Source: an uncultured Prochlorococcus sp. (GTDB lineage: Bacteria > Cyanobacteriota > Cyanobacteriia > PCC-6307 > Cyanobiaceae). Taken from it: 39,322 nucleotides of DNA. Position numbers and translations under genes: made by a program. The notes under the pieces were generated by a model. The model was not told the origin of the DNA. It was given only the letters and a program-made list of their open reading frames with translations, and did no database searches. Positions within the stretch are counted from its first letter, which is position 1, and each line of letters starts with the position of its first letter. The DNA lies in the NCBI GenBank assembly GCA_902518475.1, contig CABYGI010000010.1, positions 1 to 39,322 on the forward strand. Direction: 5' to 3'. Below, piece by piece: positions 25,097-31,482 of the stretch.

Positions 25097-25801
25097 ATGG
25101 CTGATTGGTGGCAGTGGTCTCAAAAGAAAGAAAATGAAGCACTCACTTTTGCAGTTGTCGGCGTTGGAAGATTTGGAACCGCAGTTTGTAGAGAACTTAT
25201 TAGTAATGGTGCTGATGTTTTGGCTGCAGATTATTCGGAAAAAGCTATTGATGATTTAAGGCAATTAGAACCTTCGATAGAAGCGAGAGTTGTAGATTGT
25301 ACTGATGAAGAGTCTATGAAGGAATCGGGAATTCTTGAAATGAATACTGTTGTAGTGGGTATTAGTGAACCTATTGAAGCAAGTATAACTACAACTCTTA
25401 TTGCTAAGGATAGTGAAGGTAGCAAAGTGAAAAGAGTAATAGCTAGAGCTACCAGTGACTTGCACGAAAAAATGTTAAAAAGAGTAGGTGCAGATAAAGT
25501 TGTTTTCCCATCTAGGATGCAAGGAGAAAGATTAGGTTTAGAACTAGTAAGACCAAACCTAATCGAAAGATTGGAACTTGATAATCAAACTGGTATAGAT
25601 GAAATAACTGTTCCAGAGGAATTTATCGGAAGATCTTTAAGAGATTTAAATTTGAGGAAAAATTATTTAGTTAATGTTCTTGCTGCAGGACCTGCTGAAA
25701 AGTTAACAGTTAATCCTCCAGCAAAATATATCTTGGAAAGAGGCAATATTTTGGTAGTCATGGGTAAAACTGCTGATTTACAAAAATTGCCTCAAAATTA
25801 A
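25097..25801 (+). CDS. ktrA: KtrA-type K+ uptake regulatory subunit (RCK domain)
   Basis: A cytosolic ring-forming RCK subunit that gates KtrB in response to ATP/ADP or NAD(H). The 234-residue product has the Rossmann motif VVGVGRFGTAVCREL, an acidic residue after strand 2 (VLAADYSEKAI), VVDCTDEESMKESGI and KRVIARATSDLHEKMLKRVG. The C-terminal TrkA-C domain begins around ITVPEEFIGRSLRDLNLR. It ends the NDH-2/SLC13/ktrB/ktrA block and converges on the ribbon-helix-helix gene with a 6-bp gap. Confidence 0.94.
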   Translation: MADWWQWSQKKENEALTFAVVGVGRFGTAVCRELISNGADVLAADYSEKAIDDLRQLEPSIEARVVDCTDEESMKESGILEMNTVVVGISEPIEASITTTLIAKDSEGSKVKRVIARATSDLHEKMLKRVGADKVVFPSRMQGERLGLELVRPNLIERLELDNQTGIDEITVPEEFIGRSLRDLNLRKNYLVNVLAAGPAEKLTVNPPAKYILERGNILVVMGKTADLQKLPQN

Positions 25802-25807
25802 TTATTT

Positions 25808-26110
25808 TTAATCAGATTTTTTATAGTATCTGATCCTTTGAGGAGCTCTTTTTAATCTTCTGACGCTTTGTTTTTCAAGTTCATCTCTAAATTTATCAGT
25901 ACTTAAATTATTTTCTGAAACAGGTGATTTACCTTCTTTTTCGAAATATTTTTTTATACCCTCTTGTATTAACACTTTTGCCATATTACTTACTGTCCTA
26001 GATTCATTATCGGCCAAAATAGTTAATTGTTTACATATTAATTCTGGAAGAACTACTTGAATTCTGGGGGATTTAGGCTTCCCATTAGTTGAGTTTTGGC
26101 GGGTAGCCAT
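25808..26110 (-). CDS. Ribbon-helix-helix (CopG/Arc-like) DNA-binding protein
   Basis: A 100-residue protein with a ribbon-helix-helix pattern: a basic N-terminus, the beta-strand SPRIQVVLP (residues 14-22), helix 1 ELICKQLTILADNES and helix 2 TVSNMAKVLIQEGIKKYF. This is followed by a charged tail rich in K, R, E and S, ending RLKRAPQRIRYYKKSD. It should dimerise and bind palindromic DNA. No toxin gene lies next to it. It is divergent from a 112-aa unknown gene, and the gap between them holds several overlapping inverted repeats that are a plausible binding site. Target genes are unknown. Confidence 0.82.
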   Translation of the reverse strand: MATRQNSTNGKPKSPRIQVVLPELICKQLTILADNESRTVSNMAKVLIQEGIKKYFEKEGKSPVSENNLSTDKFRDELEKQSVRRLKRAPQRIRYYKKSD

Positions 26111-26123
26111 GAGTCAAAGTTGA

Positions 26124-26177
26124 TAACTGTTACTTATAAGTATACACAGTTAGTCAAGGATACTATCTTTGTGTATA
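26124..26177. promoter_or_regulatory. Nested inverted repeats, candidate operator between divergent genes
   Basis: Three dyads overlap here. TAACTGT (26124-26130) is inverted as ACAGTTA (26146-26152). Between them is the perfect 12-bp palindrome TACTTATAAGTA (26131-26142). TATACACA (26141-26148) is inverted as TGTGTATA (26170-26177). The last half-site overlaps a -10-like TATTAT (26176-26181) facing the 112-aa gene, and the first lies 14 bp from the start of the ribbon-helix-helix gene. The position suits autoregulation by that protein. Binding is inferred, not seen. Confidence 0.5.
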
Positions 26178-26195
26178 TTATTAGTAAGGAAATTT

Positions 26196-26231
26196 ATGTC
26201 CGTATCAATTAATTGTTTTATTGTCCCATGA
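26196..26231 (+). CDS. Possible 11-aa leader peptide upstream of the 112-aa gene
   Basis: An ATG at 26196 has an AAGGA ribosome site at 26186-26190 (5-bp spacing), unusually clear for this window. It opens an 11-codon frame encoding MSVSINCFIVP. Its TGA overlaps the ATG of the 112-aa gene (ATGA), the arrangement of translational coupling. The downstream ATG itself has no Shine-Dalgarno sequence. It may be a coupling leader or a chance frame. Confidence 0.35.
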   Translation: MSVSINCFIVP

Positions 26232-26566
26232 AAAATTCAAGAAAAATTGATTCTCCTAAAAGATCGATAATTGATAAACCGAAAAAAAGATTAGTCAATT
26301 CTGATTCTCACGATAATGAAAATAGTGACGTTTTGGTATCAGCTGTAATTAGTCCATATTTGTTAACTCATCTTCACCATATTCTTCAGCAGTCTGAGTA
26401 TTATGCTCAAAAAGATGGTAGAAAATCTCACGCAGCTAACTTTGCGAAACTAAGAAAAGTTTTATGTTTAGACGCAAGAAGTATGGCAGATGCCTCTGCA
26501 AAAGAGATAAAAGATGTGGAGAATGATTTATCTAATAATAAATATAATGAACAAAATGTAGCTTGA
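26228..26566 (+). CDS. Conserved-looking basic helical protein, unknown function
   Basis: I do not recognise this 112-residue protein. It has a basic, probably disordered N-terminus (MKNSRKIDSPKRSIIDKPKK, about 30 residues), a central helical segment with several histidines (VISPYLLTHLHHILQQSEYY), then KDGRKSHAANFAKLRKVLCL and a helix DARSMADASAKEIKDVEND. No membrane segment is seen. The ATG at 26228 is chosen over the in-frame TTG at 26213, because it forms an ATGA overlap with a small upstream frame that has the ribosome site. It is divergent from the ribbon-helix-helix gene and 34 bp upstream of the Nif11-like gene. Confidence 0.65.
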   Translation: MKNSRKIDSPKRSIIDKPKKRLVNSDSHDNENSDVLVSAVISPYLLTHLHHILQQSEYYAQKDGRKSHAANFAKLRKVLCLDARSMADASAKEIKDVENDLSNNKYNEQNVA

Positions 26567-26600
26567 AGTAATAATCTATTAATAAATAGATTTTAAAAAC

Positions 26601-26831
26601 ATGTCCAGTAATGCTGAAAAGCTCTATAAATTAATAGCAAACGATTCTAAAAAGAAACAAAGTCTCTTTATGACAGCCTTAACTAATCCCAAAAAAGCCT
26701 TAGATAAAATATGCGATATTGGCAAGGAGTTAAATATTTCTGTGACTAAAGAAGAGGTTATTGAATATTTGAGTACTATTGATGATGAGGCAACTAAAAT
26801 GTGGTTAATCAAGGCTCGAGGAGGTCTTTAG
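26601..26831 (+). CDS. Small Nif11-like protein ending in Gly-Gly-Leu
   Basis: The 76-residue product has the look of the Nif11 domain: an initial helix (AEKLYKLIANDSKKKQSLF), the segment LTNPKKALDKICDIGKELNI corresponding to the 'A-K-x-x-G' helix, and SVTKEEVIEYLSTIDDEA matching the 'T-x-E-E-L' end. In marine cyanobacteria Nif11-type leaders precede lanthipeptides (prochlorosins) and end at Gly-Gly. Here the protein ends KARGGL with no core peptide after it, and no LanM or peptidase-transporter gene is near. It may be an orphan leader-like protein or a free-standing Nif11 protein. Its last 23 bp overlap a 58-aa gene on the other strand. Confidence 0.6.
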   Translation: MSSNAEKLYKLIANDSKKKQSLFMTALTNPKKALDKICDIGKELNISVTKEEVIEYLSTIDDEATKMWLIKARGGL

Positions 26832-26985
26832 GAAAAGGTTTCGAATAATTATTATTTGGATTAGGAATAGGTTTTATTCTTTTGTTGTATCCACCTCCAC
26901 CAGCCAAAGTCCAAAAAAACCAATAACTTGGAATTGCAAGAGCTGCAGCTATGAAAATTACTACAATTTGTTCTATTCTTTTCAT
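26809..26985 (-). CDS. 58-aa single-helix membrane peptide, unknown function
   Basis: A 58-codon frame on the minus strand, from ATG (26985-26983) to TGA. It begins MKRIEQIVVIFIAAALAIPS, continues YWFFWTLAGGGGYNKRIK and ends with a Pro/Asn-rich tail (PNPNNNYSKPFPKDLLEP). The first ~27 residues form one membrane helix or an uncleaved signal anchor, followed by a Gly4 tract and a polar, probably disordered tail. It is divergent from the ABC-F gene (72 bp) and overlaps the 3' end of the Nif11-like gene by 23 bp. A coherent start, membrane helix and tail argue for a real gene. No family is recognised. Confidence 0.6.
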   Translation of the reverse strand: MKRIEQIVVIFIAAALAIPSYWFFWTLAGGGGYNKRIKPIPNPNNNYSKPFPKDLLEP

Positions 26986-27057
26986 GATTTAATTTTATTC
27001 CACAAAATATTTTTTAGTAAATAAGCCACAGATTTTGTAAATTCTATTTTTAAAGCA

Positions 27058-28683
27058 GTGATTAGATTTGAAAGTGTAAGCAAAATTTATTCTACAGATG
27101 TTGTTTTAAAAAATATTAGTTGGGAGATTAAGAAAGGAGAAAAAGTTGGCTTAGTTGGTTCTAATGGTGCTGGTAAATCAACCCAATTTAAGATTTTAAT
27201 TGGAGAGGAAGAGCAAACAAGTGGAACAATCATCAAAGAGGGAAATCCTAAAATTGCCCATTTAAAGCAAGAGTTTGATTGTAATTTAAATTTTTCAGTG
27301 AGACAGGAATTAGAAAGTTCTTTTAAAGATATACAAATTGTTGCCATTAAACTTTTAGAAATTGAGAATAAAATGAAATCGTTGGATATAAAAAAAAATT
27401 CCGATGAACTTGAAATATTTGTAAATCAACTCGCAAAATATCAAGCAAAATTTGAAGCTTTAGGAGGTTATAAAATGCAATCTGATGTAGAAAAAATATT
27501 ACCAAAATTAGGCTTTTCTATAGAAGATGCTGATAAATTAGTTGGCAATTTCTCAGGTGGTTGGCAGATGAAAGTTGCACTTGGAAAAATTATCTTACAA
27601 AAACCTGATTTACTTTTACTGGACGAACCAACCAATCATTTAGATTTAGAAACTATCTTTTGGTTGGAAGAATATCTATCATCGCTTAAAATTGCAATTA
27701 TAATAATCAGCCATGATAGATATTTTTTGGATAAATTATGTAAAAAAATAATTTTTGTAGATAGAGGAACATCTGAAACATATAATGGGAATTATTCTTT
27801 TTTTGTCGAACAGAAATCTTTGAATGAAGAATCACAAAATAAGGCATATCAATTACAACAAAAAGAAATTGAGTTACAGAAGAGGTACATAGATAGATTT
27901 AGAGCTAGTGCAACTAGAAGTTCTCAAGCAAAGAGTAGAGAAAAACAATTAAGAAAGATTTCTAAAATTGAGGCCCCCGTAGCAAAATCAAAAAGTCCTG
28001 TTTTTAATTTTCCAGAGTGCCCTCGCTCAGGAAAATTAGTTCTAAATATCAAAAATTTGTCTCATAGTTTCGAGGATAAAATTCTTTTTTTAGATATTAA
28101 TTTAAAGATTTCTTCTGGGGAGAAAATAGCAATATTGGGACCTAATGGCTGCGGAAAATCTACATTGCTTAAAATTATTATGAAAAAAATATCTCCTGAA
28201 ATTGGAGAAATTAATCTGGGTAAACATAATATAATTACTTGCTATTATGAACAGAATCAGGCTGAGGCACTTTCACTTAACGAAAGGGTTATTGATTTAA
28301 TATGTAATAAGTCTCCAGAATGGTCCCAAAAAAAAGTTAGAACATTTTTAGGAGGTTTTGGCTTTCAAAATGAAACTGTTTTTAAATATATTAAACAACT
28401 CAGTGGGGGAGAAAAGGCAAGATTAGCATTGGCGCTAATGATTATTAATCCTAGTAATTTCCTTCTTTTGGACGAACCAACTAATCATTTGGATCTGCAA
28501 TCTAAGGAAAACTTAGAACTAGCAATTAAAAATTATAAAGGTTCATTATTAATCATTTCACATGATCGATATTTTATTTCAAAGGTTGCAAACAGAATTA
28601 TTGAAATTAAAGATTCAAAATTATTTTCATATGATGGTAATTACGAATATTTTTTAGAAAAAACTCAAAGCCAAAAAATTTGA
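27058..28683 (+). CDS. ABC-F family ATPase (Uup/EttA-like)
   Basis: ABC-F proteins are soluble twin ATPases that act on ribosomes, adjusting translation. The 541-residue product has two nucleotide-binding domains and no membrane domain. Domain 1: Walker A GSNGAGKST, signature NFSGGWQMKVALGKI and LLLLDEPTNHLDL. Domain 2: Walker A GPNGCGKST, signature LSGGEKARLALALM and LLLDEPTNHLDLQS. The charged linker (about residues 245-315) contains IDRFRASATRSSQAKSREK, the P-site tRNA interaction motif region. It starts at GTG at 27058 without a clear ribosome site. Subtype (Uup versus others) was not settled. Confidence 0.93.
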   Translation: MIRFESVSKIYSTDVVLKNISWEIKKGEKVGLVGSNGAGKSTQFKILIGEEEQTSGTIIKEGNPKIAHLKQEFDCNLNFSVRQELESSFKDIQIVAIKLLEIENKMKSLDIKKNSDELEIFVNQLAKYQAKFEALGGYKMQSDVEKILPKLGFSIEDADKLVGNFSGGWQMKVALGKIILQKPDLLLLDEPTNHLDLETIFWLEEYLSSLKIAIIIISHDRYFLDKLCKKIIFVDRGTSETYNGNYSFFVEQKSLNEESQNKAYQLQQKEIELQKRYIDRFRASATRSSQAKSREKQLRKISKIEAPVAKSKSPVFNFPECPRSGKLVLNIKNLSHSFEDKILFLDINLKISSGEKIAILGPNGCGKSTLLKIIMKKISPEIGEINLGKHNIITCYYEQNQAEALSLNERVIDLICNKSPEWSQKKVRTFLGGFGFQNETVFKYIKQLSGGEKARLALALMIINPSNFLLLDEPTNHLDLQSKENLELAIKNYKGSLLIISHDRYFISKVANRIIEIKDSKLFSYDGNYEYFLEKTQSQKI

Positions 28684-28793
28684 TTACTTTAATAAAATTT
28701 ACAATTGGCTAAGTAAGATCACTCATTTATCTTTACATAGGTTGTCGTCCTTGATTAATCTTAAAAATACAAAGATAGGTTTAAATAATTTAA

Positions 28794-28937
28794 ATGAAAA
28801 ATTACGATTTTCAAGAAAAACATTTTCAAATTTCTGATCTCATTGAAAGTTATTTTGAATGCATTACTACCTGCGATGTAAGGGATGGTAGATGTATTTC
28901 TAGATGTGTGGAAATACTCAAACGGAATGACAATTAA
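28794..28937 (+). CDS. 47-aa twin-CX3C peptide, unknown function
   Basis: A 47-codon frame from ATG to TAA beginning MKNYDFQEKHFQISDLIESY. Four cysteines follow in a regular pattern: Cys23-x3-Cys27-x6-Cys34-x3-Cys38 (CITTCDVRDGRC then ISRC). It ends VEILKRNDN. Two CX3C pairs on either side of a short turn suggest a helical hairpin held by disulfides or a metal site. No signal peptide is seen. It lies between the ABC-F gene (110 bp upstream, with nothing else recognisable in the gap) and the convergent htrA (5 bp). I recall similar small cysteine proteins in picocyanobacteria but no named family. Confidence 0.65.
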   Translation: MKNYDFQEKHFQISDLIESYFECITTCDVRDGRCISRCVEILKRNDN

Positions 28938-28942
28938 ATTTT

Positions 28943-30064
28943 TTAGTTATTTTGTAGATTAGTAATATCAGTTGGTATTACCTTTAATTTAATAAATTTA
29001 TTTTTACGCTTCAATAATATATTTACTTGTTTTTTGATACCATTTTTACTAATTTGATCTATTACGTCTGATGCGGTTTCAATATCTTTGTTGCCTATTT
29101 TAATCAAAATATCATCTATCTTGATTCCACTTTTTTCAGCTGGACTGTTTGGTACTATATATCCAACTTTTACGACATTATTTTTTCTCTCAGAACCCCT
29201 TTCTTCTATCAGGCTAATTCCAATCATAGGATGTATCACTTTCCCATTTTTTAAAAGTTGATAGGCAATTTCCTTAGCTTTATTAATTGGGATTGCGAAA
29301 CTCAAACCCGCTCCTGGACCTGATCTTATCAAAGTATTAATACCAATTACTTCTCCATCGCTATTCAAAAGTGGACCTCCAGAATTGCCAGGATTAATAG
29401 CAGCGTCTGTTTGTATCAGTTCAAGTTTTTTATCATATATTCCTAATTGAGTTACGTTTCTATTTAGATTACTAATAATACCAAGCGTCACAGTGTTTTC
29501 CAGTCCGAATGGATTTCCAACTGCTATGGCCCAATCACCAACTTTAATCTTTTCTGAATCGCCCAATTTTGCTTTTGGCCAAGGCCCTTTCCCTTCAATC
29601 TTTAGAACAGCTAAATCAGTAAAAGAGTCTTGGCCTATCAGTTTAGCGTTTATTTTTTTGCCATTGGTTAAACCAACAATTACCTTATCTGATCCATTCA
29701 CTACATGAGCATTGGTCATTACAAGTCCATCTGCAAATATAAATCCACTGCCTTGGTTTTGCTCTATCCTTGGTCGATTTTCGTTAGGTAAATCTAATCC
29801 AAAAAATCTTTCAAAATATGGGTCTAGAAATAGTTGAGAATTTCTTGGAAAATTTCTTTTTTTAACATATCTTTGAGTATCAATTGTAACCACAGCTGCA
29901 CCTGTTCTTTCTACTGCTTTGGTTATGAATGATTTGTTGGAAAATAAACTTGCTTCATTAATTTTTTGTTTGCTTAATGGTTGGGATATTACTTTTACAG
30001 GATATGTAATGCCTACTGTAATTAATGAGACGATAAGTAATAGCTTTTGGATGTATTTTTTCAA
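28943..30064 (-). CDS. HtrA/Deg-family serine protease with one PDZ domain
   Basis: A periplasmic or lumenal quality-control protease. The 373-residue product has an N-terminal signal or anchor (MKKYIQKLLLIVSLITVGIT), a trypsin-like domain with triad His120 (TNAHVV), Asp150 (TDLAVLKIE) and Ser228 (NPGNSGGPLL), and one C-terminal PDZ domain (about residues 275-365, with VGYIVPNSPAEKSGIKIDDI). This is the HhoA/HhoB/HtrA layout of cyanobacteria; which one it is was not settled. It starts at TTG at 30064. It converges on the twin-CX3C gene (5 bp) and is divergent from the DUF2973 gene across 171 bp. Confidence 0.94.
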   Translation of the reverse strand: MKKYIQKLLLIVSLITVGITYPVKVISQPLSKQKINEASLFSNKSFITKAVERTGAAVVTIDTQRYVKKRNFPRNSQLFLDPYFERFFGLDLPNENRPRIEQNQGSGFIFADGLVMTNAHVVNGSDKVIVGLTNGKKINAKLIGQDSFTDLAVLKIEGKGPWPKAKLGDSEKIKVGDWAIAVGNPFGLENTVTLGIISNLNRNVTQLGIYDKKLELIQTDAAINPGNSGGPLLNSDGEVIGINTLIRSGPGAGLSFAIPINKAKEIAYQLLKNGKVIHPMIGISLIEERGSERKNNVVKVGYIVPNSPAEKSGIKIDDILIKIGNKDIETASDVIDQISKNGIKKQVNILLKRKNKFIKLKVIPTDITNLQNN

Positions 30065-30235
30065 TTTTGATTTTTTGCATTATTCGAGACATTTAATACA
30101 TCGTATAGATGTAATTTAAATATAACTACTATTTAAATTAATTGAATCCTGAGAATAATTTAAAACCTAAAATAGCTAAATTTCTTTTTTTCGGGCTATT
30201 ATATTAAAAGTATAAAAATCTAATTTATAAGTTTG

Positions 30236-30499
30236 ATGACTATTCTATTTCCAATCATATATTCTGCAGCTTTAACTTATTTAGTTTGGAAAGCTTTTAA
30301 AGTTATGTCAAATGGCTGGGGCATAGCCGAAAATAAAAATAAACGTTTCAATACCTCCAGTTTTAAACAAAAAAAGTACACTATACATCCTGAACTTTTA
30401 GATAAATCAGGAAATATAACTGAAGAGGAGCTATTAACAGTAAGATTTTCTAATGATAATGACTCTACATTAGAAGAAAAAGGTTCAACAACTGATTAA
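30236..30499 (+). CDS. DUF2973-like small membrane protein
   Basis: The 87-residue product begins MTILFPIIYSAALTYLVWKA, one membrane helix, followed by FKVMSNGWGIAENK and the segment YTIHPELLDKSGNITEEELL then TVRFSND, which matches what I remember of DUF2973 (cyanobacterial, unknown function). ATG at 30236 is preferred over the TTG three bases earlier. The 171-bp gap upstream (30065-30235) is AT-rich; it holds the inverted pair ATTTAAAT flanking a short spacer but no clear promoter. The next gene follows by 24 bp and is probably co-transcribed. Confidence 0.75.
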   Translation: MTILFPIIYSAALTYLVWKAFKVMSNGWGIAENKNKRFNTSSFKQKKYTIHPELLDKSGNITEEELLTVRFSNDNDSTLEEKGSTTD

Positions 30500-30523
30500 T
30501 CAAATTACATTTAAGGAAAAAAA

Positions 30524-30907
30524 TTGGAATTAAGAACAAAAATTGTCTCAGCGGTACTTAGATCTCTTAAGTTGCCACCAAGGTTTCGTTTAAAAATGGT
30601 TAAAGAAGATCCAGTGAGACTGGAACTAACTCTTACTCCTTCTTACGGTAAAAATCCAGTTATTGTTGGGATAGTTGAATCTTTAGACTTAGTCGCGCGA
30701 AGAGATAGAGAAGGTAGACTGCCCAGAGATCTTCAAGGGACTTGGGACTGGACTGTAAGACATGGGAAAGTTAGTACTGGAGGTTGGAATCCAATGTTAA
30801 AAGAGGCATTGCAAACAATGTTTGATACAGGATTGCCAGCCATTGTATATGAAGAATTAACAGGAGATGAGTATCGACCGGTTGATGGGGTAAGACATGT
30901 TAAATAA
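30524..30907 (+). CDS. Conserved cyanobacterial-looking soluble protein, unknown function
   Basis: I cannot name the family. The 127-residue product is less AT-biased in amino-acid use than its neighbours and looks well conserved: basic N-terminus MELRTKIVSAVLRSLKLPPR, a stranded region RLELTLTPSYGKNPVIVGIV, a charged segment LVARRDREGRLPRDLQGTWD, then VSTGGWNPMLKEALQTMFDTG and VYEELTGDEYRPVDG. No membrane segment is seen. The start is TTG at 30524, with an AAGGA ribosome site about 9 bases upstream. It is 24 bp after the DUF2973 gene. Confidence 0.75.
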   Translation: MELRTKIVSAVLRSLKLPPRFRLKMVKEDPVRLELTLTPSYGKNPVIVGIVESLDLVARRDREGRLPRDLQGTWDWTVRHGKVSTGGWNPMLKEALQTMFDTGLPAIVYEELTGDEYRPVDGVRHVK

Positions 30908-30976
30908 ATAATTTATTATTTATCATAAATTCTTCCTTAAAACGTTAAAATAATTTCATAGATAAAACAGTTAATT

Positions 30977-31123
30977 ATGAATAATGACAATCAACCAAGA
31001 TTTGGATTTGTAAATTTTGCAGAAACCTGGAACGGCCGTATGGCAATGATGGGTATTTTGATTGGACTTGGTACTGAATTAATTACTGGACAAAGTATTC
31101 TTCGACAAATTGGAATAGGTTAG
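30977..31123 (+). CDS. hli: High-light-inducible (Hli) protein, short form
   Basis: A 48-residue Hli protein: a short N-terminus (MNNDNQPRFGFV), then NFAETWNGRMAMMGILIGLG, where E-x-x-N-G-R-x-A-M carries the chlorophyll ligands, and a short end GQSILRQIGIG. It is the minimal type, unlike the first Hli protein in the window, which has a ~50-residue extension. It has its own 69-bp upstream gap after the 127-aa gene and converges on the zinc-ribbon membrane gene 6 bp away. Role: photoprotection and chlorophyll-protein assembly, from family knowledge. Confidence 0.92.
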   Translation: MNNDNQPRFGFVNFAETWNGRMAMMGILIGLGTELITGQSILRQIGIG

Positions 31124-31129
31124 TTTTTT

Positions 31130-31471
31130 TTACTTTATTTCTTCTGCTTTCACTTCAATAGTACTTTCACTGGGCTTTTGATCAAATTGGTTGTTGTTAC
31201 TTATATTTTCTAGATTTGCCCCACAATTCATGCAGTTTTCACTTAAGCCTAGGGATATAGCACCACAATCATTACATGTAATGATTTTTGATTTGTAAGA
31301 ATTAAAACCTATAAATACTAAAATTATTAATAGCAGAGGAATTAAAAACAATAGGAGTAGGATATTACCGAGAAAGTTTATGAAAAAGTTTATTCCAAAA
31401 ATTGGAATAACTACAAGTAGGATTAATGAGTAAGTAAGAAGATTTTTATTAGCTTTAAGAAAATAATTCAT
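31130..31471 (-). CDS. Membrane protein with C-terminal zinc ribbon, unknown function
   Basis: The 113-residue product has two or three closely spaced hydrophobic segments (about residues 11-55, including LLLLFLIPLLLIILVFIGF), then a rubredoxin-type zinc ribbon with two C-x-x-C knuckles (TCNDCG and NCMNCG, 15 residues between pairs) and an acidic tail (SESTIEVKAEEIK). The ribbon probably faces the cytosol. It is the last gene of a minus-strand run, 11 bp after the YihY-like gene. No named family recognised. Confidence 0.72.
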   Translation of the reverse strand: MNYFLKANKNLLTYSLILLVVIPIFGINFFINFLGNILLLLFLIPLLLIILVFIGFNSYKSKIITCNDCGAISLGLSENCMNCGANLENISNNNQFDQKPSESTIEVKAEEIK

Positions 31472-31482
31472 CTTAATTATTG

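Noticed and set aside
25808..26566. Toxin-antitoxin pair (RHH protein plus divergent 112-aa protein)
   Set aside because: TA pairs are normally tandem and overlapping; these genes are divergent, and the partner shows no toxin fold that I recognise.
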